Source: DATLHO01 sp035539855 (GTDB taxonomy: Bacteria; Bacteroidota; Ignavibacteria; OLB7). Taken from it: a stretch of DNA of 23,691 nucleotides. The stretch lies in assembly GCA_035539855.1 (NCBI GenBank), contig DATLHO010000001.1:1-23691 (forward strand), read 5' to 3'. Both the position numbers and the translations under genes were made by a program. Below, piece after piece: positions 14,474-21,556 of this stretch; within the stretch, counting starts at the first letter, position 1, and each line of letters starts with the position of its first letter. The notes under the pieces are model-generated. The model did not search any database. It saw only the letters and a list, made by a program, of their open reading frames with translations, and was not told the origin of the DNA.

Positions 14474-15544
14474 ATGGATAACATGAATGGCACGGTGGCA
14501 GAAGGCACGGTGACCAACGGCGCGGGAACTCTGGCGGTGGCCGAGAAGCTCACCGCCAAGGACTTCGCGTCGAGCTGCGACGTGCGCTGGTGCCCCGGTT
14601 GCGGAGACTACTCGATCCTCGCACAGGTGCAGCGCACGCTGCCGGACATCGACCGCAAGCTCGAGGACTACTGCTTCGTCTCGGGCATCGGCTGCTCGAG
14701 CCGCTTCCCGTACTACATGAGCGGCTACGGCATCCACAGCATCCACGGCCGCGCCCTCGCGATCGCCACGGGTGTGAAGATGGCCAACCCGAAGCTCTCG
14801 CTCTGGATCGCCACCGGCGACGGCGACGGCCTGTCGATCGGCGGCAATCACTTCATGCACACGATGCGCCGCAACCTCGACTGCGTCGTGCTCCTGTTCA
14901 ATAACAGGATCTACGGCCTGACGAAGGGACAGTACTCGCCGACCTCCGAGGCGGGCAAGAAGACGAAGTCGACGCCGTTCGGGTCGATTGACCATCCGGT
15001 CAATCCGGTTCTGCTCGCGCTGGGCGCCGAGACGACGTTCGTCGCCCGCACGATCGACCGCGAGCCGAAGCACCAGCAGGAGATCTACAAGCGCGCGTAC
15101 GACCATCACGGCTCGTCGTTCGTCGAGATCTACCAGAACTGCAACATCTTCAACGACGGCGCCTTCGAGCACCTGACCGACAAGAAGGTGAAGGCCGACA
15201 ACGTCGTGGCGATCGAGCACGGCAAGCCGCTCGTCTTCGGCGCCAACAGCGACAAGGGGATCATCCTTGACGGCTTCAAGCCGCGCGTGGTCTCGCTCAC
15301 CGACGGCACGCACACGGTCGATGACCTCGTCGTCTACGACGAGACCAACTCCGACCTCGCCTACATCGTCGCACGCATGAGCGACGACCCGACGTTCCCG
15401 ACCGCGATCGGCGTCTTCCTGAAGATCGAGCGCGCGACCTACGAGGATCTCGCGCACGGCCAGATGGAGACGGTCACCGCGAAGATCGGTCCCGGCGATC
15501 TCGAGAAGATGCTGACCGAAGGCGACACCTGGGTCGTGGGATAA
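14474..15544 (+). CDS. korB: 2-oxoacid:ferredoxin oxidoreductase, beta subunit (KorB type)
   Basis: 356 residues; ATG 14474 with AAGGAA about 9 bases upstream. It binds thiamine diphosphate and one [4Fe-4S] cluster. Visible are RWCPGCGDY (C40, C43), GIGCSSRFPYY (C74) and QNCNIFND (C223), whose spacing matches the four cluster ligands of this family. The ThDP/Mg site begins GDGDGLSIGG (115-124) and ends LLFNNRIYGLTKGQYSPTS. A non-conserved N-terminal extension of about 25 residues rich in Gly/Thr/Ala precedes the core. Cytoplasmic partner of KorA. No delta ferredoxin-like subunit (KorD) is nearby, so electrons must go to a separately encoded ferredoxin. The operon ends 11 bp before a strong hairpin. 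Confidence 0.95.
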   Translation: MDNMNGTVAEGTVTNGAGTLAVAEKLTAKDFASSCDVRWCPGCGDYSILAQVQRTLPDIDRKLEDYCFVSGIGCSSRFPYYMSGYGIHSIHGRALAIATGVKMANPKLSLWIATGDGDGLSIGGNHFMHTMRRNLDCVVLLFNNRIYGLTKGQYSPTSEAGKKTKSTPFGSIDHPVNPVLLALGAETTFVARTIDREPKHQQEIYKRAYDHHGSSFVEIYQNCNIFNDGAFEHLTDKKVKADNVVAIEHGKPLVFGANSDKGIILDGFKPRVVSLTDGTHTVDDLVVYDETNSDLAYIVARMSDDPTFPTAIGVFLKIERATYEDLAHGQMETVTAKIGPGDLEKMLTEGDTWVVG

Positions 15545-15555
15545 GGGCGACAGTA

Positions 15556-15610
15556 CGCAACGAAGCAGCGGGCAGTGCGGGCGAGAGCCGGCACTGCCCG
15601 TTGCGTTGCG
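15556..15610. terminator. Strong, probably bidirectional terminator hairpin
   Basis: GGGCAGTGC (15570-15578) pairs with GCACTGCCC (15591-15599). An outer CGCAACG (15556-15562) can pair with CGTTGCG (15604-15610), and GGC-GAGA-GCC forms a tetraloop cap inside. It fills the gap between korB and the converging minus-strand gene whose stop is at 15614. No long T-tract on either side; the call rests on stem strength and position. Confidence 0.7.
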
Positions 15611-15613
15611 GGG

Positions 15614-16687
15614 TCATCGCGCATCGGCGTACGCCTCGTCGGGCACGATGAAGATCTGCTGCGTCAGACACGACAGTCGACGCGACGTCGTGACGCTCTC
15701 CGACCGGCACGCGCGCGCGGCCTCGCGCAGCTCGTCGATCGAGAAGTAGACGAGATAGGGCGCGATCGCGATGCGCGTCGACGGATTGTCGCGGTACTTG
15801 CCGAAGCGGTCGATCCTGTCGGCGAGTTGGGGATAGGCGATCGAGACCGCGCCGAGCAGATCGACGGCTCCGCGCTCGATGTCGTTGTCCGGGATCTGAT
15901 CGAAGGGGCCGTCGAACCACGTGTTGCCGAGCACGTTGTAGCCGTCGACGCCGACCAGGACCCGGCGGCCGATTGCGCTGTCGACGTGAAAGGCGAAGCG
16001 CGTGCGCGCTCCGACGACGAGCGACTCGCCGATCGGCTCGAACGTCTCGGGCACGACCGCGGATTCGTCGAGCGCCCAGAAGAGCTTGCGCTCGCGTCGA
16101 TCGAGCACCAGCGCGAAGGCGAGCCCCGACTCATCGACGCTTCGCAGCACGACGCTCTCGGAGGCGCGCACGCGGGGACTTCCGCCGCCGCTCGACGTCG
16201 CTCGTGCGACCTTGAACAGCACGCTCCTGCGCTCGTTCGCCACCCGCCACACACGCCCACCGACGTGCTGCACCGTGACTCCCTCCGCCGCCCCGAACGT
16301 CCCCCAGCCGCCGAGCAGATCGTCCGACGCGGGCTGGCGCTCGCCGCGCTTCTCGGTGTAGCCGAAGCCGATCACGCCGGAGTCGCGCTCGTGGGGGAAC
16401 AGGCTCATGCTCCCGGTCACGAGTCGTCCCGCGGTGTAGAATCCGAAGTAGTAGTAGTTCTCGCTCGGCATCATCTCGACGGTGTCGGGGAGACTCTCGA
16501 GCACGCGGTGGAACACGGCCAGCGAATCCGAGAGATCGACCGAACGATCGGCCAGGCCGGCGATGATGTCCTCGTTGGTGAAGAAGCCCGCGAGGCGCCG
16601 CGGTGGCTGCGCCGATGAGAGGGAGGCGGAGATCGCGATCAGTAGCGCGATCGTGGCAAGGAGTGTGAGGATTCTCAGGGCATTCAT
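15614..16687 (-). CDS. Secreted protein of unknown function
   Basis: 357 residues; I do not recognise the family. ATG 16685-16687, with AGG about 9 bases upstream. The signal peptide has core LLATIALLIAISASL and ends SSAQ at about residue 27. The mature part is an apparently globular alpha/beta or beta-rich protein. It has an aromatic patch SENYYYFGFYTAG (about 75-87), a Gly/Ser-rich loop (ATSSGGGSPR) and a VDGYNVLGNTWFDGPFD block (about 265-281). Two Cys lie near the C-terminus (in ACRSES and RLSCLTQ), which may form a disulphide. No catalytic motif stands out. It lies 74 bp downstream of the eight-repeat secreted protein on the same strand, with a strong hairpin between. The two may be co-expressed envelope or extracellular proteins (inference). 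Confidence 0.8.
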   Translation of the reverse strand: MNALRILTLLATIALLIAISASLSSAQPPRRLAGFFTNEDIIAGLADRSVDLSDSLAVFHRVLESLPDTVEMMPSENYYYFGFYTAGRLVTGSMSLFPHERDSGVIGFGYTEKRGERQPASDDLLGGWGTFGAAEGVTVQHVGGRVWRVANERRSVLFKVARATSSGGGSPRVRASESVVLRSVDESGLAFALVLDRRERKLFWALDESAVVPETFEPIGESLVVGARTRFAFHVDSAIGRRVLVGVDGYNVLGNTWFDGPFDQIPDNDIERGAVDLLGAVSIAYPQLADRIDRFGKYRDNPSTRIAIAPYLVYFSIDELREAARACRSESVTTSRRLSCLTQQIFIVPDEAYADAR

Positions 16688-16720
16688 GGTCGTGCCTGAT
16701 GGAGATGGAGTATGGTGCCG

Positions 16721-16750
16721 GGACGGGATCCGCTCGCGCGGATCCCGTCC
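16721..16750 (-). terminator. 13-bp perfect hairpin between the two secreted genes
   Basis: GGACGGGATCCGC (16721-16733) and GCGGATCCCGTCC (16738-16750) form a perfect 13-bp stem with the 4-base loop TCGC, 11 bp past the stop of the repeat-protein gene. There is no downstream T-tract on the minus strand. It could terminate, attenuate, or stabilise the 3' end of the upstream message so that the repeat protein is made in excess over its downstream neighbour. Confidence 0.6.
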
Positions 16751-16761
16751 GGCGGTGGCGA

Positions 16762-17724
16762 CTATCGCATCGTCGGCGACTCGATGCTCGGGCGAGCCGC
16801 ATCGAGCAGCTTCAGCGACGTACGGCTCGGTCCGTCGGCCTGATGACGCTCCGGCGGCACGCGCTGCGAGGTCCAGCGACCCTGTGTGATGTGCACGAGT
16901 CCGTCATCGATCGGCTTCAGCGAGGTCTTCTCCGGACCTTCACTGACGTGGCGATCCGGGGTGACGTACTGCGACGTGTAGCGGCCCTGGGTGATGTGAA
17001 CGAGGTTCGTCGGGATCTCCTTCAGCGAGGTCTTCGCCGGTCCTTCGGCGACGTGCCTGTCCGGCGGAACCCGCTGCGTCTTGTAGCGCCCCTGCGTGAT
17101 GTGCACGAGGCCGTCATCGACGGGGCGCATCGAGGTCTTCTCCGGTCCGTCAGCGATGTGCCGTTCCGGCTCGACGCGCTGCGACTTGTAGCGACCCTGG
17201 GTGATGTGCACGAGGCCGTCGTCGACGGGTTTGTAGGAGCTCTTCTTCTCGCCCTCGGCGACGTGGCGGTCAGGGCGCACGTACTTCGACTTGTACTGTC
17301 CCTGTGTGATGTGCACGGTGCCGGGCAGCACAGTGTCCCACGGCTTGAGCGACGTCTTGAGCTTCCCGTCGGCGACGTGGCGATCCTGCGGCACGCGCTG
17401 CGACTTCCAGCGGCCGACCGTGATGTGCACGAGGCCGTCGTCGTACGGCTTGAAGGACGTCTTCTCGGGGCCGTCGCTGACGTGGCGCTCGGGGACGACA
17501 CGCAGTGACTTCCACTTTCCGGTCGTGATGTGGACGAGTCCGTCCGGGTACGGCTTGAACGCCGACTTGTCGGACCCGTCGGCGACGTGGCGCTCGGCGG
17601 GAACGCGCTGCGACTTGTAGCGACCCTGCGTGATGTGAACCATCGACGAGTCGACGCCGGGCTGCGCGATCGCGGGCGCGGCGGCTGCGATGAGCAGCCA
17701 GAGGAGATGACGATGAGCGTGCAT
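16762..17724 (-). CDS. Secreted protein made of eight 35-residue tandem repeats, unknown family
   Basis: 320 residues. ATG 17722-17724 with AGAGGG 5 bases upstream. The signal peptide (residues 1-20, LLWLLIAAAAPAIA, then Q) leaves a mature protein that is nearly all repeat: residues 28-310 are eight units, and only about 7 residues before and 10 after are outside them. Each unit begins with a strand-like half (consensus LVHITQGRYKSQRV), followed by P-x-[ED]. The second half reads RHVADGPEKTSLKP and ends in a loop, often DDG. Two His, two aromatic/Gly positions and several Lys/Arg are invariant or nearly so. There is no Cys, no catalytic motif and no sorting tail, so export may end in the periplasm or outside. 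I know no named family with this repeat. A beta-propeller or beta-solenoid is plausible from the repeat count and pattern, but unproven. Confidence 0.85.
   Translation of the reverse strand: MHAHRHLLWLLIAAAAPAIAQPGVDSSMVHITQGRYKSQRVPAERHVADGSDKSAFKPYPDGLVHITTGKWKSLRVVPERHVSDGPEKTSFKPYDDGLVHITVGRWKSQRVPQDRHVADGKLKTSLKPWDTVLPGTVHITQGQYKSKYVRPDRHVAEGEKKSSYKPVDDGLVHITQGRYKSQRVEPERHIADGPEKTSMRPVDDGLVHITQGRYKTQRVPPDRHVAEGPAKTSLKEIPTNLVHITQGRYTSQYVTPDRHVSEGPEKTSLKPIDDGLVHITQGRWTSQRVPPERHQADGPSRTSLKLLDAARPSIESPTMR
16795..17643 (-). repeat. Eight tandem coding repeats of 105 bp (one of 114 bp)
   Basis: Units by residue: 28-62, 63-97, 98-135 (with a 3-residue insertion, TVLPG ending), 136-170, 171-205, 206-240, 241-275 and 276-310. 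The same DNA string, such as GTGATGTGCACGAGGCCGTC (plus-strand reading), recurs between units. Similarity therefore holds at nucleotide as well as protein level, which suggests duplication within the gene. Units 1 and 8 are the most divergent at their outer ends, as expected for array edges. Confidence 0.95.
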
Positions 17725-17791
17725 GATGACCCTCTGAACGTTGTTGAAGTGAATCGGGGAGCAGCACTCACAACAGTCTGAGGGAGGCGAT

Positions 17792-17809
17792 TAAAGGACG
17801 CTTAAAGGT
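17792..17809. promoter_or_regulatory. Phased direct repeat TTAAAGG in the divergent upstream region
   Basis: TTAAAGG occurs at 17792-17798 and 17803-17809, with starts exactly 11 bp apart, so on the same face of the helix. It lies in the 165-bp gap between the divergent repeat-protein gene (start 17724) and the hydrolase gene (start 17890), where AT-rich heptamers are rare. It looks like a regulator or response-regulator half-site pair; which side it controls is unknown. Confidence 0.35.
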
Positions 17810-17889
17810 CCGTGGGATGAGAATCCGCAATCGTCACCGAGATCTCTGGGCGGGTGGTAACTTCGGCTTTAACGATCTGCACGAGTTCA

Positions 17890-18579
17890 ATGGCACACGA
17901 CATCACCCTCCGCTACCTCGGGCACTCCGCCTTTCAGATTCGTCACGGCAGCTTCGACCTGCTCATCGATCCGTTCCTGACCGACAATCCGTGTGCGGCG
18001 GTGAAGGCTGCCGAGCTGGAGCCGACGCACATTCTCGTGACGCACGGCCATGGCGATCATCTCGGCGACACGGTCGCGATCGCGAAGCGCACCGGCTGCC
18101 AGGTGATCACCGTGCACGAGATCGCCGAGTGGCTCACGGCAAAGGGGATCGACGCGTGGGGCATGGGCGCCGGCGGCGGGCACACCTTCGACTTCGGTCG
18201 CGTCACGACGACGCTCGCGCATCACTCGTCGTCGTTCGACGACGGCAGCTACGCGGGCAGTCCCGTCGGCTTCGTCCTCCAGCTCGACGGACGCACGATC
18301 TACCATGCCGGCGACACGGCACTCTTCCTCGACATGGAGCTCATCGGCCGCCGCTTCGCGCTCGACGTCGCGCTGTTGCCGATCGGCGACAACTACACGA
18401 TGGGTGTCTGCGATGCGGTCATGGCCGTCGAGATGCTCAAGCCGGTGCTCACGATCCCAATGCACTACGACACGTTCCCGCCGATCGCGGCCGATCCCGC
18501 CGACCTGCGCGACCGGCTCGAGGCGAAGGGCTTCGGGGTTGCCATCCTCGCACCCGGCGACCTGCACTTCCTGCGCTAG
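17890..18579 (+). CDS. UPF0173 family metal-dependent hydrolase (metallo-beta-lactamase fold)
   Basis: 229 residues from ATG 17890, chosen because MAHDITLRYLGHSAFQI aligns with the usual family start; an in-frame GTG at 17854 adds 12 unrelated residues. No clear Shine-Dalgarno. Zinc-site motifs are THGHGDH (H52, H54, D56, H57), YHAGDT (H139, D142) and the C-terminal MHYDTFPP (H192). The fold is that of metallo-beta-lactamase/RNase Z-type hydrolases. UPF0173 (COG2220) members are cytoplasmic with no agreed substrate. It opens the plus-strand cluster that leads to parAB, 24 bp before the CopD-like gene. Confidence 0.93.
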   Translation: MAHDITLRYLGHSAFQIRHGSFDLLIDPFLTDNPCAAVKAAELEPTHILVTHGHGDHLGDTVAIAKRTGCQVITVHEIAEWLTAKGIDAWGMGAGGGHTFDFGRVTTTLAHHSSSFDDGSYAGSPVGFVLQLDGRTIYHAGDTALFLDMELIGRRFALDVALLPIGDNYTMGVCDAVMAVEMLKPVLTIPMHYDTFPPIAADPADLRDRLEAKGFGVAILAPGDLHFLR

Positions 18580-18603
18580 ATTCCGCAACCGACGACCAAC
18601 CAA

Positions 18604-19119
18604 ATGTCCGACCCAACGTTTCTCTACGGCATCGGCGGATACAGCGCGAAGCTCGCGCACGTCTTCGGCGCGATCATCTGGCTGGGCGGCGTGCTGTTCA
18701 TGGCGGGAGTGGCGACGCCGATCCTGAAGTACTACGCCGATCCCGCGCACCGCGACGAGCGCGTGGCGGAGGTCGTCGGGTGGTTGGAGCGGCGTCTGGT
18801 GGGCTTCAGCTGGCTCGGCCTCGGCGCGGTCGTCGTCAGTGGCATCGTCCTGTCGATCTTCGCGCCGTCGTTCGAGCTCGCGCGCCTGGCGAGCTTCTAC
18901 GACTGGGTGCTGCATCTGAAGATCGCGATGCTCGTGCCGATCGTGCTGGTGAACTATCTTCTGTCGGTCTCCTACCGAGAGCTCGCTGCCGCGCGCGCGT
19001 CGCGCGAGGCCGGCGAGGAGCTTGCGCCGGGGGAGATCGTCTCGTGGAGAATCGTGATGCTGCGGCGGGTGAACATCTACCTGGCGTTCGCGATTCTCCT
19101 GTTGATTTCCACCCTCTGA
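18604..19119 (+). CDS. CopD-like four-helix membrane protein
   Basis: 171 residues with four hydrophobic segments at about 15-40, 65-88, 99-124 and 149-171. HVFGAIIWLGGVLFMAGV (H19) in helix 1 and WVLHLKIAML (H104) at the start of helix 3 match the pattern of the CopD/DUF2269 superfamily, whose histidines are candidate heme or copper ligands. Start ATG 18604 lies directly after a short AC-rich spacer; no Shine-Dalgarno. A charged cytoplasmic loop lies between helices 3 and 4 (RASREAGEELAPGE). The role is not settled; copper or heme handling at the inner membrane is an inference from the family. It sits inside a tight same-strand gene run (24 bp before, 12 bp after), so it is probably co-transcribed. 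Confidence 0.7.
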   Translation: MSDPTFLYGIGGYSAKLAHVFGAIIWLGGVLFMAGVATPILKYYADPAHRDERVAEVVGWLERRLVGFSWLGLGAVVVSGIVLSIFAPSFELARLASFYDWVLHLKIAMLVPIVLVNYLLSVSYRELAAARASREAGEELAPGEIVSWRIVMLRRVNIYLAFAILLLISTL

Positions 19120-19131
19120 GCCGATTTCGGA

Positions 19132-19698
19132 ATGGATTCACCGACCGCTCCGCGGGGCATCGAACCGTGGATCACTCTCTCACGGGAGAAGATGCTCGAC
19201 TGTGTTATCTTCTCGGTCCATCGGGTCCGCCGCCGCTCGCCGGATGGCGAAAAGGACCGGGATTTCTACGCGCTCGAGTCGCGCGACTGGGTCAACATCG
19301 TCGCGGTGACGCCTGACGATCGCGTCGTGCTCGTGCGGCAGTACCGCCAGGGGACCGACGAGATCTCGCTGGAGGTTCCCGGCGGCATCGTCGACGAGGG
19401 AGAGGATCCCGAGGCGACCGCGCTGCGCGAGCTCGAGGAGGAGACCGGCTACCATGGCGCGCGTGCCGAGATGCTCGGCCGCGTGCGCGCCAACCCCGCC
19501 TTTCTCGACAACTCGCTCGACATCGTCGCGGTGCTCGGCGCCGAGCCACTGGGCTCGACGAGCTTCGACGACTCCGAGGATCTCGAGCTCGTGCTCGAGC
19601 CCGTCGAGGCGATCGATCGACTGATCACGAGCGGCGCGATCACGCACTCGTATTCGGTGCTCGCGCTCCTGATGTATCAACGCTGGAGGAATGGTTGA
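19132..19698 (+). CDS. Nudix hydrolase, ADP-ribose pyrophosphatase-like
   Basis: 188 residues. ATG 19132 is 12 bp after the previous stop; an internal ATG at residue 21 is possible but leaves the N-terminal strand incomplete. A perfect Nudix box (Gx5Ex7REUxEExGU) spans residues 85-107, with E91, R99, E100, E103 and E104 placed to bind Mg2+. LVRQYRQGT ahead of it and EVPGG directly before the box match the ADP-ribose pyrophosphatase (NudF/ADPRase) subgroup. These cleave ADP-ribose and related nucleoside diphosphate sugars to AMP plus sugar phosphate. Substrate choice is inferred from those motifs. Cytoplasmic. Its 3' end overlaps a possible earlier ParA start at 19691 by 8 bp, which could mean translational coupling. 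Confidence 0.92.
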   Translation: MDSPTAPRGIEPWITLSREKMLDCVIFSVHRVRRRSPDGEKDRDFYALESRDWVNIVAVTPDDRVVLVRQYRQGTDEISLEVPGGIVDEGEDPEATALRELEEETGYHGARAEMLGRVRANPAFLDNSLDIVAVLGAEPLGSTSFDDSEDLELVLEPVEAIDRLITSGAITHSYSVLALLMYQRWRNG

Positions 19699-19744
19699 CG
19701 CGCTCGCGCAGCCAGTCAGCCATTCAACCGTTCGCAGCAGCTTC

Positions 19745-20527
19745 ATGGCCAAAATCATCGCGATCGCGAATCAGAAGGGAGGGGTCGGCAAGACGACGAC
19801 CGCGGTGAATCTCGCCGCGTCGCTCGCCGCGGCCGAGCAGCCGACGCTCATCATCGACATCGACCCGCAGGCCAACGCATCGAGCGGCCTGGGCATCGGC
19901 ACGCAGGACCTCTCGCGGACGATCTACGAGGTGCTCGTCGACGGAATGGCGCCGGCGGAGGCGACGCTCAAGACCGAGCTGGCGTTTCTCGACCTGATCC
20001 CGTCGCACATCAACCTGGTCGGCGCCGAGATCGAGATGATCGACCTCGACAATCGCGAGCGCGTGCTCTCGAGGGCACTCGAACAGATCAAGTCGAAGTA
20101 CGCCTACATCATCATCGACTGTCCGCCGTCGCTCGGCCTGCTGACGCTCAACGCGCTGACGGCCGCCGACGCGGTGCTCATCCCGGTGCAGTGCGAATAC
20201 TACGCGCTCGAGGGACTCGGCAAGCTGCTCAACACGATCTCGATCGTCAAGAAGCACTTCAACCAGCGACTCGACATCGAGGGCGTGCTGCTGACGATGT
20301 TCGACAGCCGGCTGCGCCTGAGCAACCAGGTCGCCAGCGAAGTGCGGCGCTTCTTCGGAGACAACGTCTTCGAGACCGTCATCGCGCGCAACGTCCGACT
20401 GAGCGAGGCGCCCAGCCACGGCAAGCCCGTGCTGCTGTACGACGCGCTGTCGATCGGCACGAAGAACTACATGGAGCTCGCGAGCGAGATTCTCGTCGAG
20501 GACGGCGGCGCAGGCGTCGCCCAGTAG
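19745..20527 (+). CDS. parA: Chromosome-partitioning ATPase ParA (Soj)
   Basis: 260 residues from ATG 19745, where the family sequence MAKIIAIANQKGGVGKTTT begins. An in-frame ATG at 19691 adds 18 unrelated residues, and the GGAGGA beside it is too close to work well. The deviant Walker A KGGVGKTT (11-18) carries the signature Lys11. Walker A' is DIDPQAN (38-44), and the Walker B strand ends IIIDCPP (D125). Length fits small chromosomal Soj proteins without an N-terminal HTH, so autorepression of the plasmid-ParA type is not expected. It binds DNA non-specifically as an ATP dimer and moves ParB-parS complexes. parB follows after 45 bp. Confidence 0.97.
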   Translation: MAKIIAIANQKGGVGKTTTAVNLAASLAAAEQPTLIIDIDPQANASSGLGIGTQDLSRTIYEVLVDGMAPAEATLKTELAFLDLIPSHINLVGAEIEMIDLDNRERVLSRALEQIKSKYAYIIIDCPPSLGLLTLNALTAADAVLIPVQCEYYALEGLGKLLNTISIVKKHFNQRLDIEGVLLTMFDSRLRLSNQVASEVRRFFGDNVFETVIARNVRLSEAPSHGKPVLLYDALSIGTKNYMELASEILVEDGGAGVAQ

Positions 20528-20572
20528 ACCGGTATCAGTGACACGAACGCAACGTCAGCGCAGGCAGTGATA

Positions 20573-21529
20573 ATGGCGAAGAACAAGTCCGCACTCGGGC
20601 GGGGACTCGGGGCGATTCTCGGTACGACGGTGATCGACCAGCCGGTCGACCAGACGGCGCTGGTCGCCGACGACGGTGCGTCGGTCGGCGTGACCTCGCT
20701 CGTGGCGATCGCGAAGATCCAGGCCAACCCGTTCCAGCCGCGCCGCGACTTCGATCCGGACAAGCTGCAGGAGCTCGCCAACTCGATCCGCCGCAGCGGC
20801 GTGATGACCGCGATCACGGTGCGGCGCTTCGGCGACGCGTTCCAGTTGATCAGCGGCGAGCGCCGCGTGCGCGCGTCGATCGAAGCGGGGCTGACCGAGA
20901 TCCCGGCGCTGATCCTCGACATCAAGTCCGACCGCGAGATGATGGAGCTCTCGCTCGTCGAGAACATCCAGCGCGAGGATCTCAATCCGCTCGAGATCGC
21001 CCACAGCTATCAGCAGCTTCTGACGCTCTGCGAGATGACGCAGGAGGAGCTCGCCGAGAGCGTCGGCAAGGATCGCTCGACGGTGACGAACTTCATCCGC
21101 CTGCTGAAGCTTCCGCAGTCGATCCAGGAGTCGCTGCGAGCCAACGAGATCTCGATGGGCCACGCGCGCGCGCTGCTGGGGGTCACCGACGACGACGCCC
21201 GTCTGGCGCTCTGGCGCACGGTCGTCGACGAGGGATTGTCGGTGCGCAGGACCGAGGCGCTCGCCCGCGAGCACGGACAGACCGCGCGCGCGACGACGGC
21301 GCGGCGACCGGCCGAGGGAGCGAAGAACGGTCGCGTCGAGCGCACGGCCGCCGCGAACGATCCGGCGGCGATCGAGGCCGAGGCGCGCCTGCAGCAGGTG
21401 CTCGGCACCGGCGTCAAGCTCCGCTCGCAGTCCAGCGGCGGCGGCACCATCGTCATCGACTACTATTCGAGCGATGATCTCGAGCGGCTCATCGAGCTGT
21501 TCGCGCTCATCGAGGAGCACAACCGCTAA
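20573..21529 (+). CDS. parB: Chromosome-partitioning protein ParB (Spo0J), CTPase and parS-binding
   Basis: 318 residues from ATG 20573; a GTG at 20567 is an alternative, and AGG about 10 bases upstream favours the ATG. N-terminal SALGRGLGAIL (6-16) is the usual ParA-stimulating tail. The CTP-binding boxes are NPFQPRR (52-58), GERRVRA (95-101) and ENIQRE (130-135). The helix-turn-helix (about 155-180, MTQEELAESVGKDRSTVTNF) reads parS. A variable Arg/Ala-rich linker (about 235-268) leads to the C-terminal dimerisation domain (RLQQVLGTGVKL to LERLIELF). It loads on parS and slides as a CTP clamp. I see no copy of the canonical parS palindrome core TTCACGTGAA in this window. Confidence 0.97.
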   Translation: MAKNKSALGRGLGAILGTTVIDQPVDQTALVADDGASVGVTSLVAIAKIQANPFQPRRDFDPDKLQELANSIRRSGVMTAITVRRFGDAFQLISGERRVRASIEAGLTEIPALILDIKSDREMMELSLVENIQREDLNPLEIAHSYQQLLTLCEMTQEELAESVGKDRSTVTNFIRLLKLPQSIQESLRANEISMGHARALLGVTDDDARLALWRTVVDEGLSVRRTEALAREHGQTARATTARRPAEGAKNGRVERTAAANDPAAIEAEARLQQVLGTGVKLRSQSSGGGTIVIDYYSSDDLERLIELFALIEEHNR

Positions 21530-21556
21530 CGCGTCGACGCGCACCCCGCGCTCACC

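Noticed and set aside
12527..15457. A 976-codon minus-strand open frame opposite korA and korB
   Set aside because: It is antiphase to two well-conserved enzymes and its composition is typical of GC-driven shadow frames.
17817..19316. A 499-codon frame overlapping the hydrolase and CopD-like genes
   Set aside because: It runs out of phase with two genes that carry clear motifs, and its product is Arg/His-rich without domains.
20528..20572. parS site or promoter between parA and parB
   Set aside because: The 45-bp gap lacks the TTCACGTGAA core and any recognisable promoter pair.
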